Below are positions 26,428-34,005 of a stretch of 64,000 nucleotides of DNA, one piece after another. Positions within the stretch are counted from its first letter, which is position 1, and the number at the start of each line of letters is the position of its first letter. The stretch is from Bacteroidales bacterium (GTDB lineage Bacteria; Bacteroidota; Bacteroidia; Bacteroidales; Paludibacteraceae): the NCBI GenBank assembly GCA_015061165.1, contig SUXC01000009.1:48211-112210 (forward strand), read 5' to 3'. Below the pieces are notes generated by a model. The model worked only from the letters and a program-made list of their open reading frames with translations. It searched no databases and was not told the DNA's origin. The position numbers and the translations under genes are program-made.

Positions 26428-27024
26428 TTATTTTTTATCTTTCACTTTTCCGCGTTCATTCATCATATGCTCGCGCCATATCTCATTGATAGCGGGATTG
26501 CCATCGATATTGAGCGGATAAGTGCCGTGCACAATACATATCGCTTCGATACACTCTACTAAGCTCTCTTCTTCCTTGTCAATAACCGCCCACTCGAAAT
26601 AGCAGTCTTTCAGTATTTCATCAATCTGCTGTTCATGAACGGGTTTGTTGTACTCCTCATCCGTCAGCAGACTGTGGATCGTTCTGCGCAAGGTAGAGGT
26701 GTGAATATTTCCTTTGCTGTGCTGTATAAAGCGGCGATAGCCCTTATTACTTTTGCCAAAATACAACGCATAGTATGTCTTTCCCTCTATCTCGCGTGTC
26801 AATACCCCTTCAAGCAAGTTGGTTGGCTCCTTACTGTCCTTACTTCTCCACTCACTCAACATTGTCACCACTTCAGAGTTAGCGGGAAACCACCAGCGAT
26901 AGAGTATAGGTTCTTTAGGTACAGGTATCTTACCTGACCCTACCCGATAGTTTTCCATTCCCTCCAACACATGCTCCACAATCCCTGCACAATGTTGCAA
27001 GATTAAGTCTTTGTAAGTAGCCAT
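26428..27024 (-). CDS. GIY-YIG-like protein, 198 residues
   Basis: Residues about 80-115 (YYALYFGKSNKGYRRFIQHSKG, then STLRRTIHSLL) resemble the core of GIY-YIG nuclease domains, where the second tyrosine motif is followed by G-K-S, an Arg helix and a His. The first part (EPILYRWWFPANSEVVTMLSEW) would supply the other strands, and the Glu in EESLVECIEAICI could be the metal-binding Glu. The match is divergent and judged by eye only. A role in DNA cleavage is therefore tentative. The gene may head a transcript with the coiled-coil gene. Confidence 0.5.
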   Translation of the reverse strand: MATYKDLILQHCAGIVEHVLEGMENYRVGSGKIPVPKEPILYRWWFPANSEVVTMLSEWRSKDSKEPTNLLEGVLTREIEGKTYYALYFGKSNKGYRRFIQHSKGNIHTSTLRRTIHSLLTDEEYNKPVHEQQIDEILKDCYFEWAVIDKEEESLVECIEAICIVHGTYPLNIDGNPAINEIWREHMMNERGKVKDKK

Positions 27025-27383
27025 AACTCTATTATTTATGCGTTTTAGTTATTCAATTTAACAAGTTCTATTGTAGTATTGTAGAGAAAAAGTCGTTTCC
27101 TGTTTTTTTGTGGACAGTAGTGATAATTATTTATAATTTTAGATTCCTCCCCACCAATCAGCGATCAATTACGGGTTCATAACGGGTTCTTGACGGGTTG
27201 ATACTGGCACATCACTATACATTCTGTAGCACATCTACATCCTATCTTTGTTTCACTCACGGCGTACTCGCCGTGTCATTCCTTTAGCGCGAGATGTATT
27301 CTTATCTCCCGTTGGTCGAACGATTATTCGTTTCTCGCGCTGATGTTGTTGATTTGAGTTGTTTTAGTTGTTGTAAAAATATA

Positions 27384-27459
27384 CCCCGTAAATCCCGTAT
27401 TTCCCGTAAATCCCGTATTTTATTCTTTACGGGGTTTACGGTATTTACGGTTAATACGG
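27384..27459. repeat. inverted array of nine-base units
   Basis: Four units CCCGTAAAT, CCCGTATTT, CCCGTAAAT, CCCGTATTT are followed, across a short AT-rich gap, by inverted units (TTTACGGGG, TTTACGG, TATTTACGG, TTAATACGG). The whole can fold into an imperfect hairpin. Confidence 0.75.
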
Positions 27460-27779
27460 TCATGCTATTTGATGTGTTATTTTCTGGTACATACCCTTCA
27501 TAACTCACTATATATAAGCTTGTTTAGTTATTTTCTCCAACCAATCCTCCATCGTCCTTCGCGCACACCCCACGGACCTCCCGTTTGTTTCACTGCCTCT
27601 TGCTTTGTAAAGTCCGTAGAAAGCGTATTTTTGTTGTACCTTTGCAGCGGATTAAAAGTTCACAACTTTGTGGACCACAAATAAGTAAACATTATAATAC
27701 ATTCATATTCAAATGTTAATAAGACGGATTTTACTTAGCAGACCCAGTGTTGCAAATTTGGTTGCAGCAACATTAACTT

Positions 27780-27890
27780 TTCTCTACAATACGTCAAAGA
27801 ACACTTTTCCTCATTTTATTCCTCCCCTTATGGGGAGTTAGGAGGGGTCTGTAAGCAGAGGAGCGATCAAACTCCTCTGCCTTGTTTATA
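27780..27890. repeat. about 110-bp repeat, copy 1, ending in a GCAGAGGAG hairpin
   Basis: TTTTCTCTACAATACGTCAA, a CCTCCCC...GGGGAGTTAGGAGGGG palindrome, then GCAGAGGAG/CTCCTCTGC around CGATCAAA. Aligns end to end with 31127-31240. On the minus strand the hairpin lies just after the Lys-rich gene. Confidence 0.8.
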
Positions 27891-27912
27891 TCCCCATTCA
27901 GGGAGAAGGAGT

Positions 27913-28179
27913 TTACTTGAAGAGGTTTTTGATTTTGTTCTTCAAGCTTCCTTTTGCCTTGCGAGCTGCTGCCATGCGTGCTGCTGCCTCTTTACCCGCT
28001 TTAGTGCGTTGGTCGAGATGTCCATCTTGACGGCGACCTGCCTTAGCAGATTTTTTAACAACTGACTTCTTAGAGTCTTTCTTCAATGCGGCGCGCGCTT
28101 TTTTAGCGCGTGCTACCATCTCCTTATATTCCTTGGTACGTTTATCAACCTTACCAGTTGCTGTTTTTTGTATAGCCAT
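27913..28179 (-). CDS. small Lys/Ala-rich basic protein, 88 residues
   Basis: Very basic protein with long runs of Lys and Ala (ARAKKARAALKKDSKKSVVKKSAKAGRRQDG) and two related blocks, VDKRTKEYKEMVARAKKARA and LDQRTKAGKEAAARMAAARK, which look like an internal duplication. The composition recalls histone H1-like DNA- or RNA-binding proteins, but no family is certain. It starts 25 bases after the TerB-like gene and ends before a conserved 3' hairpin, so it is the last gene of the OmpA-TerB operon. Confidence 0.6.
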   Translation of the reverse strand: MAIQKTATGKVDKRTKEYKEMVARAKKARAALKKDSKKSVVKKSAKAGRRQDGHLDQRTKAGKEAAARMAAARKAKGSLKNKIKNLFK

Positions 28180-28204
28180 AGTTGTATTCCTTTTTATTGG
28201 TTGA

Positions 28205-28609
28205 TTACTCTTCGATAATTAAGTCTTCCTCTTCGTCGATGAATACATCGAGAATAGCTTGTGCATCGTCTTCGTCCACGCCGAGTAATTCTGCGAAAGT
28301 GAAGAAGTTCTCTACCTCATCCGATGACAAGAACGCATCAGAGCAGAGCATTTGCAAACAGAGAGTCAGGATACCCTCTTTCTCAGTTGCATCTACTTGC
28401 TTAGCTGCCTCTTCCAAATGTGCAGTCAGTTCATCGCCTGACATATTCTCGGTAGCAGCGATGGCTGCCTCCAAATCTTGTGTGAGAGTCTTTGCATCCA
28501 AGAGATCCCCCATGTCTGCTACGAGCGATTGCTCAAACTCGCAGTACTCGCCATCAGCCCAGACAGCTGCTGCCAGGAATGATGCTAATGCTTTAGAATT
28601 CGTTTTCAT
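28205..28609 (-). CDS. TerB-like protein, 134 residues
   Basis: Acidic, helical protein resembling the TerB/DjlA N-terminal (tellurite-resistance associated) domain: a first helix with FLAAAVWADGEYCEFEQSLV, and a second unit CLQMLCSDAFLSSDEVENFF, where acidic residues after A-W-A-D-G would bind metal in TerB. Members are linked to membrane stress, metal and phage resistance; the role here is open. The C-terminus is a tail of Asp/Glu. It follows the OmpA-like gene by 25 bases. Confidence 0.55.
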   Translation of the reverse strand: MKTNSKALASFLAAAVWADGEYCEFEQSLVADMGDLLDAKTLTQDLEAAIAATENMSGDELTAHLEEAAKQVDATEKEGILTLCLQMLCSDAFLSSDEVENFFTFAELLGVDEDDAQAILDVFIDEEEDLIIEE

Positions 28610-28634
28610 GTTTGTGATAGTTATTAATGAGTGA

Positions 28635-29549
28635 TTATTCGATAATAAATTCGGTACGGCGGTTTTCTGGTGCCATAGGGTTGTCTGTGTTCTTCAACTC
28701 TGAGCTACCCATACCAGCGTATGACAATTGCTCTACAGCTACGCCTTCGCGCTCTACCAAGAAGTCCACAGCTGCTTTCGCGCGTGCTTCAGATAGTTTT
28801 TGGTTGAAAGCCGCATCGCCTTCTGCGGAAGTATGACCTTTGATTGTGAGTTTAACATCAGTGTGTGCATTCAGCACTTTAGCCAAATCGTGCAATACAA
28901 ATTTTGCATCATCGTTGAGGTCGGCTTTGCCTTGTTCAAACTGAGCAGCGTTGAAGTTCTTCTCAATCTCAGCGATTTGTTGAATATAGAGGGTGTCGTG
29001 TACCACTACCACCTTCTCTACCTCTACGATTTGTGGCTCTGCTTTCTTGCCGAGGAGCAACCACAGGAGCAATGCTACTACTGCCAAGCCCAATACAGCG
29101 ATGAGTGCCAACAACCATTTAGGCATACCTTTCTTGGTTGGTACAGGTGGAACATAGCCGTTGAGGTATTCAAGACGATAACCGCCTTTAGTGCCTTTCT
29201 CACCTTTCTCAAATTCAGCAATCTCGATGTCATATAATTTGGCATGATTAACGATGTTCTCAAATTTGTCTTTGGGCCAGAGTTTTAGGAATATTAATTG
29301 TGTACCATCTTGCAGGTGGAGAATCTCATCTTCCTCTGCGAACCAAAGACCTTGGTTAGCTTCGTTGGCAGCATACTCTTCTGGGGTACGAAAGAGTGAT
29401 TTCCATGTGCCATGTGATTGCAATTCCAATGGGAATGCTTTGTTCAAATCCTCCGCAGTTGCATGAGGATACATTACTAAATAGGCATTCACAATACCCA
29501 AAGCGGTGCGATTTTGTGCTTTGCCATAAACGCGTACTTTACTTGCCAT
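28635..29549 (-). CDS. OmpA-domain protein with cytoplasmic N-domain and single membrane helix
   Basis: 304 residues from the ATG at 29549 (MASKVRVYGKAQNRTALGIV). There is no signal peptide. Residues about 1-130 form a soluble domain of unknown family; about 140-168 is a membrane helix (MPKWLLALIAVLGLAVVALL); about 195-304 is an OmpA/MotB peptidoglycan-binding domain (LTIKGHTSAEGDAAFNQKLSEARAKAAVDFL, then NRRTEFIIE). This predicts an inner-membrane protein with its N-domain in the cytoplasm and its OmpA domain gripping the cell wall, as in MotB-like proteins rather than outer-membrane OmpA. It heads an operon with the TerB-like and Lys-rich genes; its 5' leader carries a conserved hairpin (29584-29607). 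Confidence 0.8.
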   Translation of the reverse strand: MASKVRVYGKAQNRTALGIVNAYLVMYPHATAEDLNKAFPLELQSHGTWKSLFRTPEEYAANEANQGLWFAEEDEILHLQDGTQLIFLKLWPKDKFENIVNHAKLYDIEIAEFEKGEKGTKGGYRLEYLNGYVPPVPTKKGMPKWLLALIAVLGLAVVALLLWLLLGKKAEPQIVEVEKVVVVHDTLYIQQIAEIEKNFNAAQFEQGKADLNDDAKFVLHDLAKVLNAHTDVKLTIKGHTSAEGDAAFNQKLSEARAKAAVDFLVEREGVAVEQLSYAGMGSSELKNTDNPMAPENRRTEFIIE

Positions 29550-29583
29550 AATTGTTTTGTTTTTATTTATTACTATGTTTGTT

Positions 29584-29607
29584 GCCCGCAACTTCAGGAC
29601 TACGGGC
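29584..29607 (-). promoter_or_regulatory. 5' leader hairpin shared with the 31.6-kb operon, copy 1
   Basis: On the minus strand GCCCGTA-GTCCTGAAGT-TGCGGGC, 35 bases before the OmpA-like start. The copy at 31602-31625 differs by one stem base (kept as a wobble pair) and one loop base, and is 33 bases before its gene. Confidence 0.65.
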
Positions 29608-29628
29608 TATATCCTTATGTCATTTATA

Positions 29629-29960
29629 CTTGCGTATTGCAGAGAAAAATGTCGTTTTTTTTGCCCAAATGCTTGCGTATGTGAAATAAATGTAGTACCT
29701 TCGGACATCTGCCTTGCCGAGCAATTGTTTTCGCAAAAGCTCAAACTCTTACTCAGCAATTCCCCCGCAGCTACGTTCGCTCAATGCAGCCCATACTCCA
29801 GCGGCGCTCGCCTGTTTTGAAAAATACGGCTTCGCCTTATGAATCTGCCCCTCTGCATACTCTTATGAAAGCAAGCTTCCAACGAGTAGCAGAGAAGCTG
29901 CTTCAATAGATAAAATCTATTATTTTTCAAAAAAAGGCTCGCTTTACTTGCGTATGTGCA
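29629..29960. other. gene-free stretch between OmpA-like and Fic genes
   Basis: Holds the reversed TTTTTCTCTGCAATACG motif (29629-29648), a near-promoter (CTTG 29672-29675, 20 bases, TACCTTCG 29696-29703) and about 250 bases of AT/GC-mixed sequence with small dyads (CTCTGC...GCAGAG, TAGATAAAATCTA) but no convincing ORF. Confidence 0.45.
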
Positions 29961-29978
29961 TTTTTTGTTGTACCTTTG
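29947..29978 (+). promoter_or_regulatory. promoter of the Fic gene
   Basis: CTTG (29947-29950), 20 bases, TACCTTTG (29971-29978), about 63 bases before the Fic start. Confidence 0.75.
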
Positions 29979-30041
29979 CACCCGAAATGGTGGTTTATGT
30001 ACCACCAAATAAGGTGTTTTATAGATTAATGATAAGAAGTT

Positions 30042-31112
30042 ATGGCAAATACTAAATTAGAAACGGTATTAACACAGTGGCAAAATCTGCAACCATTAGC
30101 AGAAATTGATCGTGATAGATTGAGTCGTCGATTTACTATTGACTTTAACTACAATAGTAATCATATCGAAGGAAATACACTAACCTATGGTCAAACGGAA
30201 TTGCTATTGCTCTTTGGAAAAATAGTAGGTGAAGCCAATTTCCGCGACTGCGAAGAGATGAAAGCAAGCAATGTGGGATTGCAAATGATGTTGGCGGAAT
30301 CATCCGACAAGCAGTTTCCACTTACGCAAAACTTCATTCGCACCCTTCATCGCACATTGCTTCGAGAGGATTATACGGTTTATCGTATGTTACCTGGAGG
30401 CGTACAAACAAGCTATGTGATTCATGCTGGACAGTACAAGACACGCCCTAATAGTGTGATTACTCGCTATGGCGATCGATTTGAGTACGCTTCTCCTGAA
30501 GAGACACCTGCATTGATGGCAGATCTAGTAGATTGGTACAATCATGCAGAACAAGAAGGCAAATTATCACCTATTGACTTAGCGATATTGTTTCACTATC
30601 GATATATTCGTATTCACCCATTTGAGGATGGCAATGGTCGTATTGCCAGACTGATGGTCAATTACATTCTTTCGCGCCATGGCTATCCGATGATTGTTGT
30701 ACGCAGTCGTTTGAAACAAGATTATTTAGAAGCATTGCATCGTGCAGATTTGATTGTCGGTTCCACCCCTGCAGATGGTGCGCATGCTTCACTCAAGGAT
30801 ATACGCCCATTCCATAAGTATATGGTAAATTTAATTTGCCACGAGATAGAAAATGATGTCCTGTTTGTAACGGAAAAAAGTCAAGATGTATGGTGGTATG
30901 ATGGTGAGCGAATCGCTTTCCGCACGCCAAGTTATGGGAAAATTCTTCGTGAATTACGCAGAGAACCTAAAGCAACATTGGCTTACTTACAAGAAGAAAT
31001 CGGTATAAATCGTTCTGCATTGCAAAAATTGTTACAAACTTTGCTAGATAAACATTATGTAGAGCGAGAGGCGGATGGCTCATGGCGAGTGTTTATCACG
31101 ACTTCCATGTAA
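30042..31112 (+). CDS. Fic family protein (AMP transferase type)
   Basis: 356 residues. The Fic core motif is complete (HPFEDGNGRIARL, about 192-204), so nucleotide-monophosphate transfer, usually AMPylation of a protein target, is expected. The N-terminal inhibitory helix motif S-x-x-x-E-G is present (S39-NHI-E43-G44), which places it in the self-inhibited class II. A C-terminal winged-helix-like part (REPKATLAYLQEEIGINRSALQKLLQTLL) follows, as in many stand-alone Fic proteins with a regulatory HTH. It is the only plus-strand gene in a run of minus-strand accessory genes and has its own promoter. No antitoxin gene is next to it. Confidence 0.92.
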   Translation: MANTKLETVLTQWQNLQPLAEIDRDRLSRRFTIDFNYNSNHIEGNTLTYGQTELLLLFGKIVGEANFRDCEEMKASNVGLQMMLAESSDKQFPLTQNFIRTLHRTLLREDYTVYRMLPGGVQTSYVIHAGQYKTRPNSVITRYGDRFEYASPEETPALMADLVDWYNHAEQEGKLSPIDLAILFHYRYIRIHPFEDGNGRIARLMVNYILSRHGYPMIVVRSRLKQDYLEALHRADLIVGSTPADGAHASLKDIRPFHKYMVNLICHEIENDVLFVTEKSQDVWWYDGERIAFRTPSYGKILRELRREPKATLAYLQEEIGINRSALQKLLQTLLDKHYVEREADGSWRVFITTSM

Positions 31113-31126
31113 GGATTGCGATTTGA

Positions 31127-31240
31127 GATTTTTCTCTACAATACGTCAAAGATCACTTTCCTCATTTTCATCCTCCCCTTTGGGGAGTTAGGAGGGGGGT
31201 GTAAGCAGGTGGGCGGTCAAGCCCGCCTGCCTTGTTGTTT
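31127..31240. repeat. about 110-bp repeat, copy 2, ending in a GCAGG hairpin
   Basis: Aligns with 27780-27890. The terminal hairpin is GCAGGTGGGC/GCCCGCCTGC around GGTCAA: several stem bases differ from copy 1 on both arms, so pairing is kept. It lies 10-20 bases after the end of the minus-strand gene at 31252. Confidence 0.8.
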
Positions 31241-31251
31241 GGTCGCTTGGA

Positions 31252-31569
31252 TTAAGCGCGACCAGCAGCAGCGATAGTGCCACCGTTATCAGCCAAAGCG
31301 CTGTCGTCAGCGTTAGCTACTTGAACGCCAATACCGTACATCTCAGCGATCTTCTTCTCGAAGTTGCCTACTTGCATGTGACCAACGATCTTCAACTCGC
31401 CACCCTTAGCGCCCTCAGCGCGGATAGATGCGAGAGTAGCGTTGTCATCAGCGAAACCACCTTTGCAAGATGCGCTTTTGTACACGCGAAGAGTAGCACC
31501 AAATGCCTCTTTGAAATCAGCCTTGAGGGATTTAACCTTCATGTTGCCAGTCAATTTAATTTCTGCCAT
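31252..31569 (-). CDS. small two-repeat protein, paralog of the 31686 gene
   Basis: 105 residues, family not named. It is built of two like units: GNMKVKSLKADFKEAFGATLRVY and GHMQVGNFEKKIAEMYGIGVQVA, each a strand-helix-strand pattern (G-x-M-x-V, helix, FG/YG, then a valine-rich strand). The same two units occur in the neighbour at 31686, from which it is separated by a hairpin and a leader element; overall likeness is modest. No signal peptide. The 3' end is followed by the conserved hairpin of the 110-bp repeat. It is the last gene of a four-gene operon starting at 33609. Confidence 0.65.
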   Translation of the reverse strand: MAEIKLTGNMKVKSLKADFKEAFGATLRVYKSASCKGGFADDNATLASIRAEGAKGGELKIVGHMQVGNFEKKIAEMYGIGVQVANADDSALADNGGTIAAAGRA

Positions 31570-31601
31570 AGTTGTAAAATTTTTAATAATTGATCAATTA
31601 T

Positions 31602-31625
31602 GCCCGCAACTTTAGGACTGCGGGC
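31602..31625 (-). promoter_or_regulatory. 5' leader hairpin, copy 2
   Basis: Minus strand GCCCGCA-GTCCTAAAGT-TGCGGGC, 33 bases before the 31252-31569 gene start; partner of 29584-29607. Confidence 0.65.
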
Positions 31626-31641
31626 GTTGTCCTATTTTGGT

Positions 31642-31667
31642 AAGCATAGGAGCGATCAAACTCCTAC
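31642..31667 (-). terminator. intergenic hairpin of the GCGATCAAAC loop type
   Basis: TAGGAG/CTCCTA around CGATCAAA, just after the 31686 gene on the minus strand; third member of the hairpin set at 27862 and 31207. No T run follows, so it may be a processing or stabilising hairpin rather than a terminator. Confidence 0.5.
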
Positions 31668-31685
31668 ACCATTAATCACAGATGA

Positions 31686-32048
31686 TTATTCGCCGCGGGC
31701 AGCTTGACCAATGGTGAGTTTGTTGTCCACGCAAGTCTTACCTGCAGGATCTTTGATTTGTACAGTAAGACCATACATCTCATCAAAGAGTTTCTCAGCA
31801 TCACCTACTTTCATCGATGCCTTGAGCTTCAACTCGCCTGCAGCGGCAGTCTTCACATCCTTACTGGTCTTTTGGTTAAGTTGGTTGAGTGTCAAGTCAC
31901 CATCAGCCAATTGCTTGCCTTTGTAGATTGCCAAAGTGCAGCCAAAAGCTTTCTTGAAGTCTGCACAGATTGTTTTAACCTTCTTGTTTGGTGCCACAGC
32001 AAACTCCGCGTTTGTGAAGTGGTCTTTGATTGAATTTAAAAGTCCCAT
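31686..32048 (-). CDS. small two-repeat protein, paralog of the 31252 gene
   Basis: 120 residues. After a 20-residue N-terminal helix (MGLLNSIKDHFTNAEFAVA) it carries the two units KKVKTICADFKKAFGCTLAIYKG and LKASMKVGDAEKLFDEMYGLTVQI, matching the units of the 31252 protein in order and spacing. I do not know a function; the fold could be two beta-alpha-beta units. It follows the 55-residue basic peptide by 51 bases. Confidence 0.65.
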   Translation of the reverse strand: MGLLNSIKDHFTNAEFAVAPNKKVKTICADFKKAFGCTLAIYKGKQLADGDLTLNQLNQKTSKDVKTAAAGELKLKASMKVGDAEKLFDEMYGLTVQIKDPAGKTCVDNKLTIGQAARGE

Positions 32049-32099
32049 AATCTTATAAGTTAAAAAAAGTTTTAAGAGTTTTAAAAGTTGTAAGGGTGT

Positions 32100-32267
32100 T
32101 TATTTTCGCCTTTTGCCTGTTAGGCCTTTGAGGATAGCGCCACCGATTTTGCGCTCGAGGCCTTGTTTGGTGGTGGGGATACCTACTGCACGGGCTACTT
32201 TGGTCTTCAAGCCCGAGATACCTACTGCTCGCTTAAGCGAAAAACTGAGTCCTGGAATTCTTGCCAT
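32100..32267 (-). CDS. 55-residue basic protein
   Basis: Starts at the ATG at 32267 (MARIPGLSFSLKRAVGISGL) and ends in KGLTGKRRK. The pattern P-G-[LIV]-S-F-S-x-x-R-A-x-G-[IV]-S followed by R-A-x-G-I-P-T-T recurs in small unannotated proteins of several phyla, as far as I remember; no function is known. Pairs of the same phrase (RAVGISGLKTK, RAVGIPTTKQG) show an internal repeat. It sits 55 bases after the lipoprotein gene. A longer frame beginning at 32330 runs through a TGTAGTGTTG micro-repeat and is not likely to be translated. Confidence 0.6.
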   Translation of the reverse strand: MARIPGLSFSLKRAVGISGLKTKVARAVGIPTTKQGLERKIGGAILKGLTGKRRK

Positions 32268-32281
32268 AATTGTATTGTTTA

Positions 32282-32322
32282 GAGTTGTGTAGTGTTGTGT
32301 AGAATGGTGTAGTATTGTATTA
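32282..32322. repeat. GTTGTGTAG micro-repeat
   Basis: GAGTTGTGTAGTGTTGTGTAGAATGGTGTAGTATTGTA: about four units of nine to ten bases between the lipoprotein and basic peptide genes. Confidence 0.55.
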
Positions 32323-33609
32323 TCAGTCAATATAATACTCTGATTTGAAATACTCGTTGATGGTTTTAGAAGCCAAGACCTCTACCCAAACATAGTTGTT
32401 GTAGCGCACGCGCTCGTTCTCAAAGCCAAGATAGATGATGCTTCTACCTTTCACAGGAATGCGACCGTTGCTGGATTGCATACCCATGATAGAGTTATTG
32501 ACATCATAACTCAGTTTATCGGTGGCTATACCGTCTTGGAACTTTTTAGCTTGGGATGAACTGCCAAAGACAAACATATTGATATATGCATCCTCCTCGC
32601 GCAATGGGGTGTATTCTCCAAGAATCGTATTCAAGATACCCACACTTCTATTGGATTCATACACAGGCATACCAAACATCTTAATCTTACGATAAGAGGT
32701 GTTCATATTATCATTGAACTGACCATCGGTGCGGCGACCTGCTTCGTTGGTAGAGATGCGCATGCTATAGAGGATATCTGTTGTTCCTGCTGGAACCTCG
32801 ATAGGTACCAGTCCGCGATAGGAGCCTGCAAAGGCAGCCTGAAACTGCCCGCGGAGGGTGAACTTGCGAGGCTCATCATAGATAGGTGTCATCTTAATGC
32901 CCTTAACTGACCATGCACGGAAATCACCCTGTTTGGCTTCTACTGTGCGCTCGTTGACCTGCATAGGTGTGAGGCGATCAAGTTGATTGGTAGTGTAGGT
33001 GATATGAATAGAGGCGTATTGAGAACTCTTGCCAGGATTGAGTTCTACCAAATAGATGGCGCTATTCTCAATTTCCATATTGAACTTGAAAACCGTTTTG
33101 TCTGCGATGGTTTTGAGGGTGGAATGTGAGTCGTAATTATAGACTTTGAGCGTGGCAGTGCGTTTGGTCTTGATATTCACATAGAGTTTATCTCCGCGTT
33201 TGAGGTAAACGGGGTATGCGGTTTTCTTCTCCACAAGGCAATCGTCATCGTTCACAACGGACACATGGATATTGTGTAGGTTATCTTTGATGGTCTGGTG
33301 GATAGTCTGCTTGAGTTGCTCCATGCGTTGTTGAAGCGCTTGGCAATTGGCTATAGAAGCAGAATCCAAACCATTAGCATTGTATGTATAGCATAACTGA
33401 TCTGCCAACTGCGAGAGTTGGAGAATTTCATCGGCTTCCATGTGAGGTACGACATCCAGCAGATTTTCTACTTGTTGTACTTTAGCCTTCATTTCATTGT
33501 ACTCTGCTAACTTAGCACCCGACATAGGTTTGCCATTAGACATGTTGCCACAACTGGTTAGTAATCCAATTGCTGCAGAAATAATAAGGATCAGTCGAAT
33601 GTTTGTCAT
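32323..33609 (-). CDS. lipoprotein of unknown function, 428 residues
   Basis: I start at the ATG at 33609 (MTNIRLILIISAAIGLLTSC), 30 bases after a perfect promoter; the longer frame to 33831 would cross that promoter and a terminator. The lipobox LTSC sets the lipid-bearing Cys at 20. Residues 30-110 are helical (coiled-coil-like EYNEMKAKVQQVENLLDVV), then come beta-rich parts: YPVYLKRGDKLYVNIKTKRTATLKVY, and a region with FQAAFAGSYRGLVPIEVPAGTTDILYSMRI. No named domain. It is the first gene of an operon with a basic peptide and two small paralogs. Confidence 0.7.
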   Translation of the reverse strand: MTNIRLILIISAAIGLLTSCGNMSNGKPMSGAKLAEYNEMKAKVQQVENLLDVVPHMEADEILQLSQLADQLCYTYNANGLDSASIANCQALQQRMEQLKQTIHQTIKDNLHNIHVSVVNDDDCLVEKKTAYPVYLKRGDKLYVNIKTKRTATLKVYNYDSHSTLKTIADKTVFKFNMEIENSAIYLVELNPGKSSQYASIHITYTTNQLDRLTPMQVNERTVEAKQGDFRAWSVKGIKMTPIYDEPRKFTLRGQFQAAFAGSYRGLVPIEVPAGTTDILYSMRISTNEAGRRTDGQFNDNMNTSYRKIKMFGMPVYESNRSVGILNTILGEYTPLREEDAYINMFVFGSSSQAKKFQDGIATDKLSYDVNNSIMGMQSSNGRIPVKGRSIIYLGFENERVRYNNYVWVEVLASKTINEYFKSEYYID

Positions 33610-33639
33610 ACTTGTTTGTGTTTTTTTTGTTTTGCTTTG

Positions 33640-33671
33640 CAAAGGTAGTGCTTTTTTGTTGGGCGGGCAAG
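33640..33671 (-). promoter_or_regulatory. promoter of the lipoprotein operon
   Basis: CTTG (33671-33668), 20 bases, TACCTTTG (33647-33640) on the minus strand; it decides the start at 33609. Confidence 0.8.
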
Positions 33672-33771
33672 GAATACGTTGGTTCTTGTTGGTTCTTTTG
33701 AGTGCCAAGCATCTGCCAAAGGGTATAGATGGCATGGTTTTCGTGCTGTGTTGGGCAGTTTGGCATACAAA

Positions 33772-33797
33772 AAAAGGCATGAACGATTCCTTGTCCA
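33772..33797 (-). terminator. terminator of RNA2
   Basis: Minus strand GGTATG...CATGCC (six pairs, one wobble; loop of 14 bases) followed by TTTTTTT. Confidence 0.65.
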
Positions 33798-34005
33798 TAC
33801 CTTGAGGTCCTGAGAATACCCGTATCGTCAAACAACGAATCGCCCACGCCTACGCGCGGGCATTCGCCCTTTATTCGATACGATACATACGGAAGTATAT
33901 GTACAAACTAGCAATGAGCGTGTACTCATCCACTGAACTTGTGCTATACACATTGAAATTTCTCAGGTTTCAAGGTATGTTAGCGAATAAATAGCAAATG
34001 CTACA

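Larger units (their letters stand above)
27025..27912. other. long gene-free stretch with micro-repeats and RNA-hairpin elements
   Basis: No convincing gene in 888 bases. It holds the reversed TTTTTCTCTACAATAC motif (27071-27093), a short ACGGGTT repeat (27173-27206), an inverted array of CCCGTAAAT/CCCGTATTT nine-mers (27384-27459), a lone plus-strand TACCTTTG (27637-27644) without a -33 partner, the palindrome TTGTGGACCACAA (27668-27680) and the 110-bp repeat copy with its 3' hairpin (27780-27890). A 43-codon frame from 27713 runs through the repeat and is probably chance. Confidence 0.6.

Noticed and set aside
27713..27844. 43-codon ORF downstream of a lone TACCTTTG
   Set aside because: Runs through the 110-bp non-coding repeat and has no -33 box or ribosome site.
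29672..29703. Promoter-like CTTG-N20-TACCTTCG
   Set aside because: The -7 box has a mismatch at a key place and no gene or RNA could be assigned; noted only within the gap description.
33610..33831. 74-codon N-terminal extension of the lipoprotein gene
   Set aside because: It crosses a perfect promoter and the RNA2 terminator region, and the lipoprotein signal begins at 33609.
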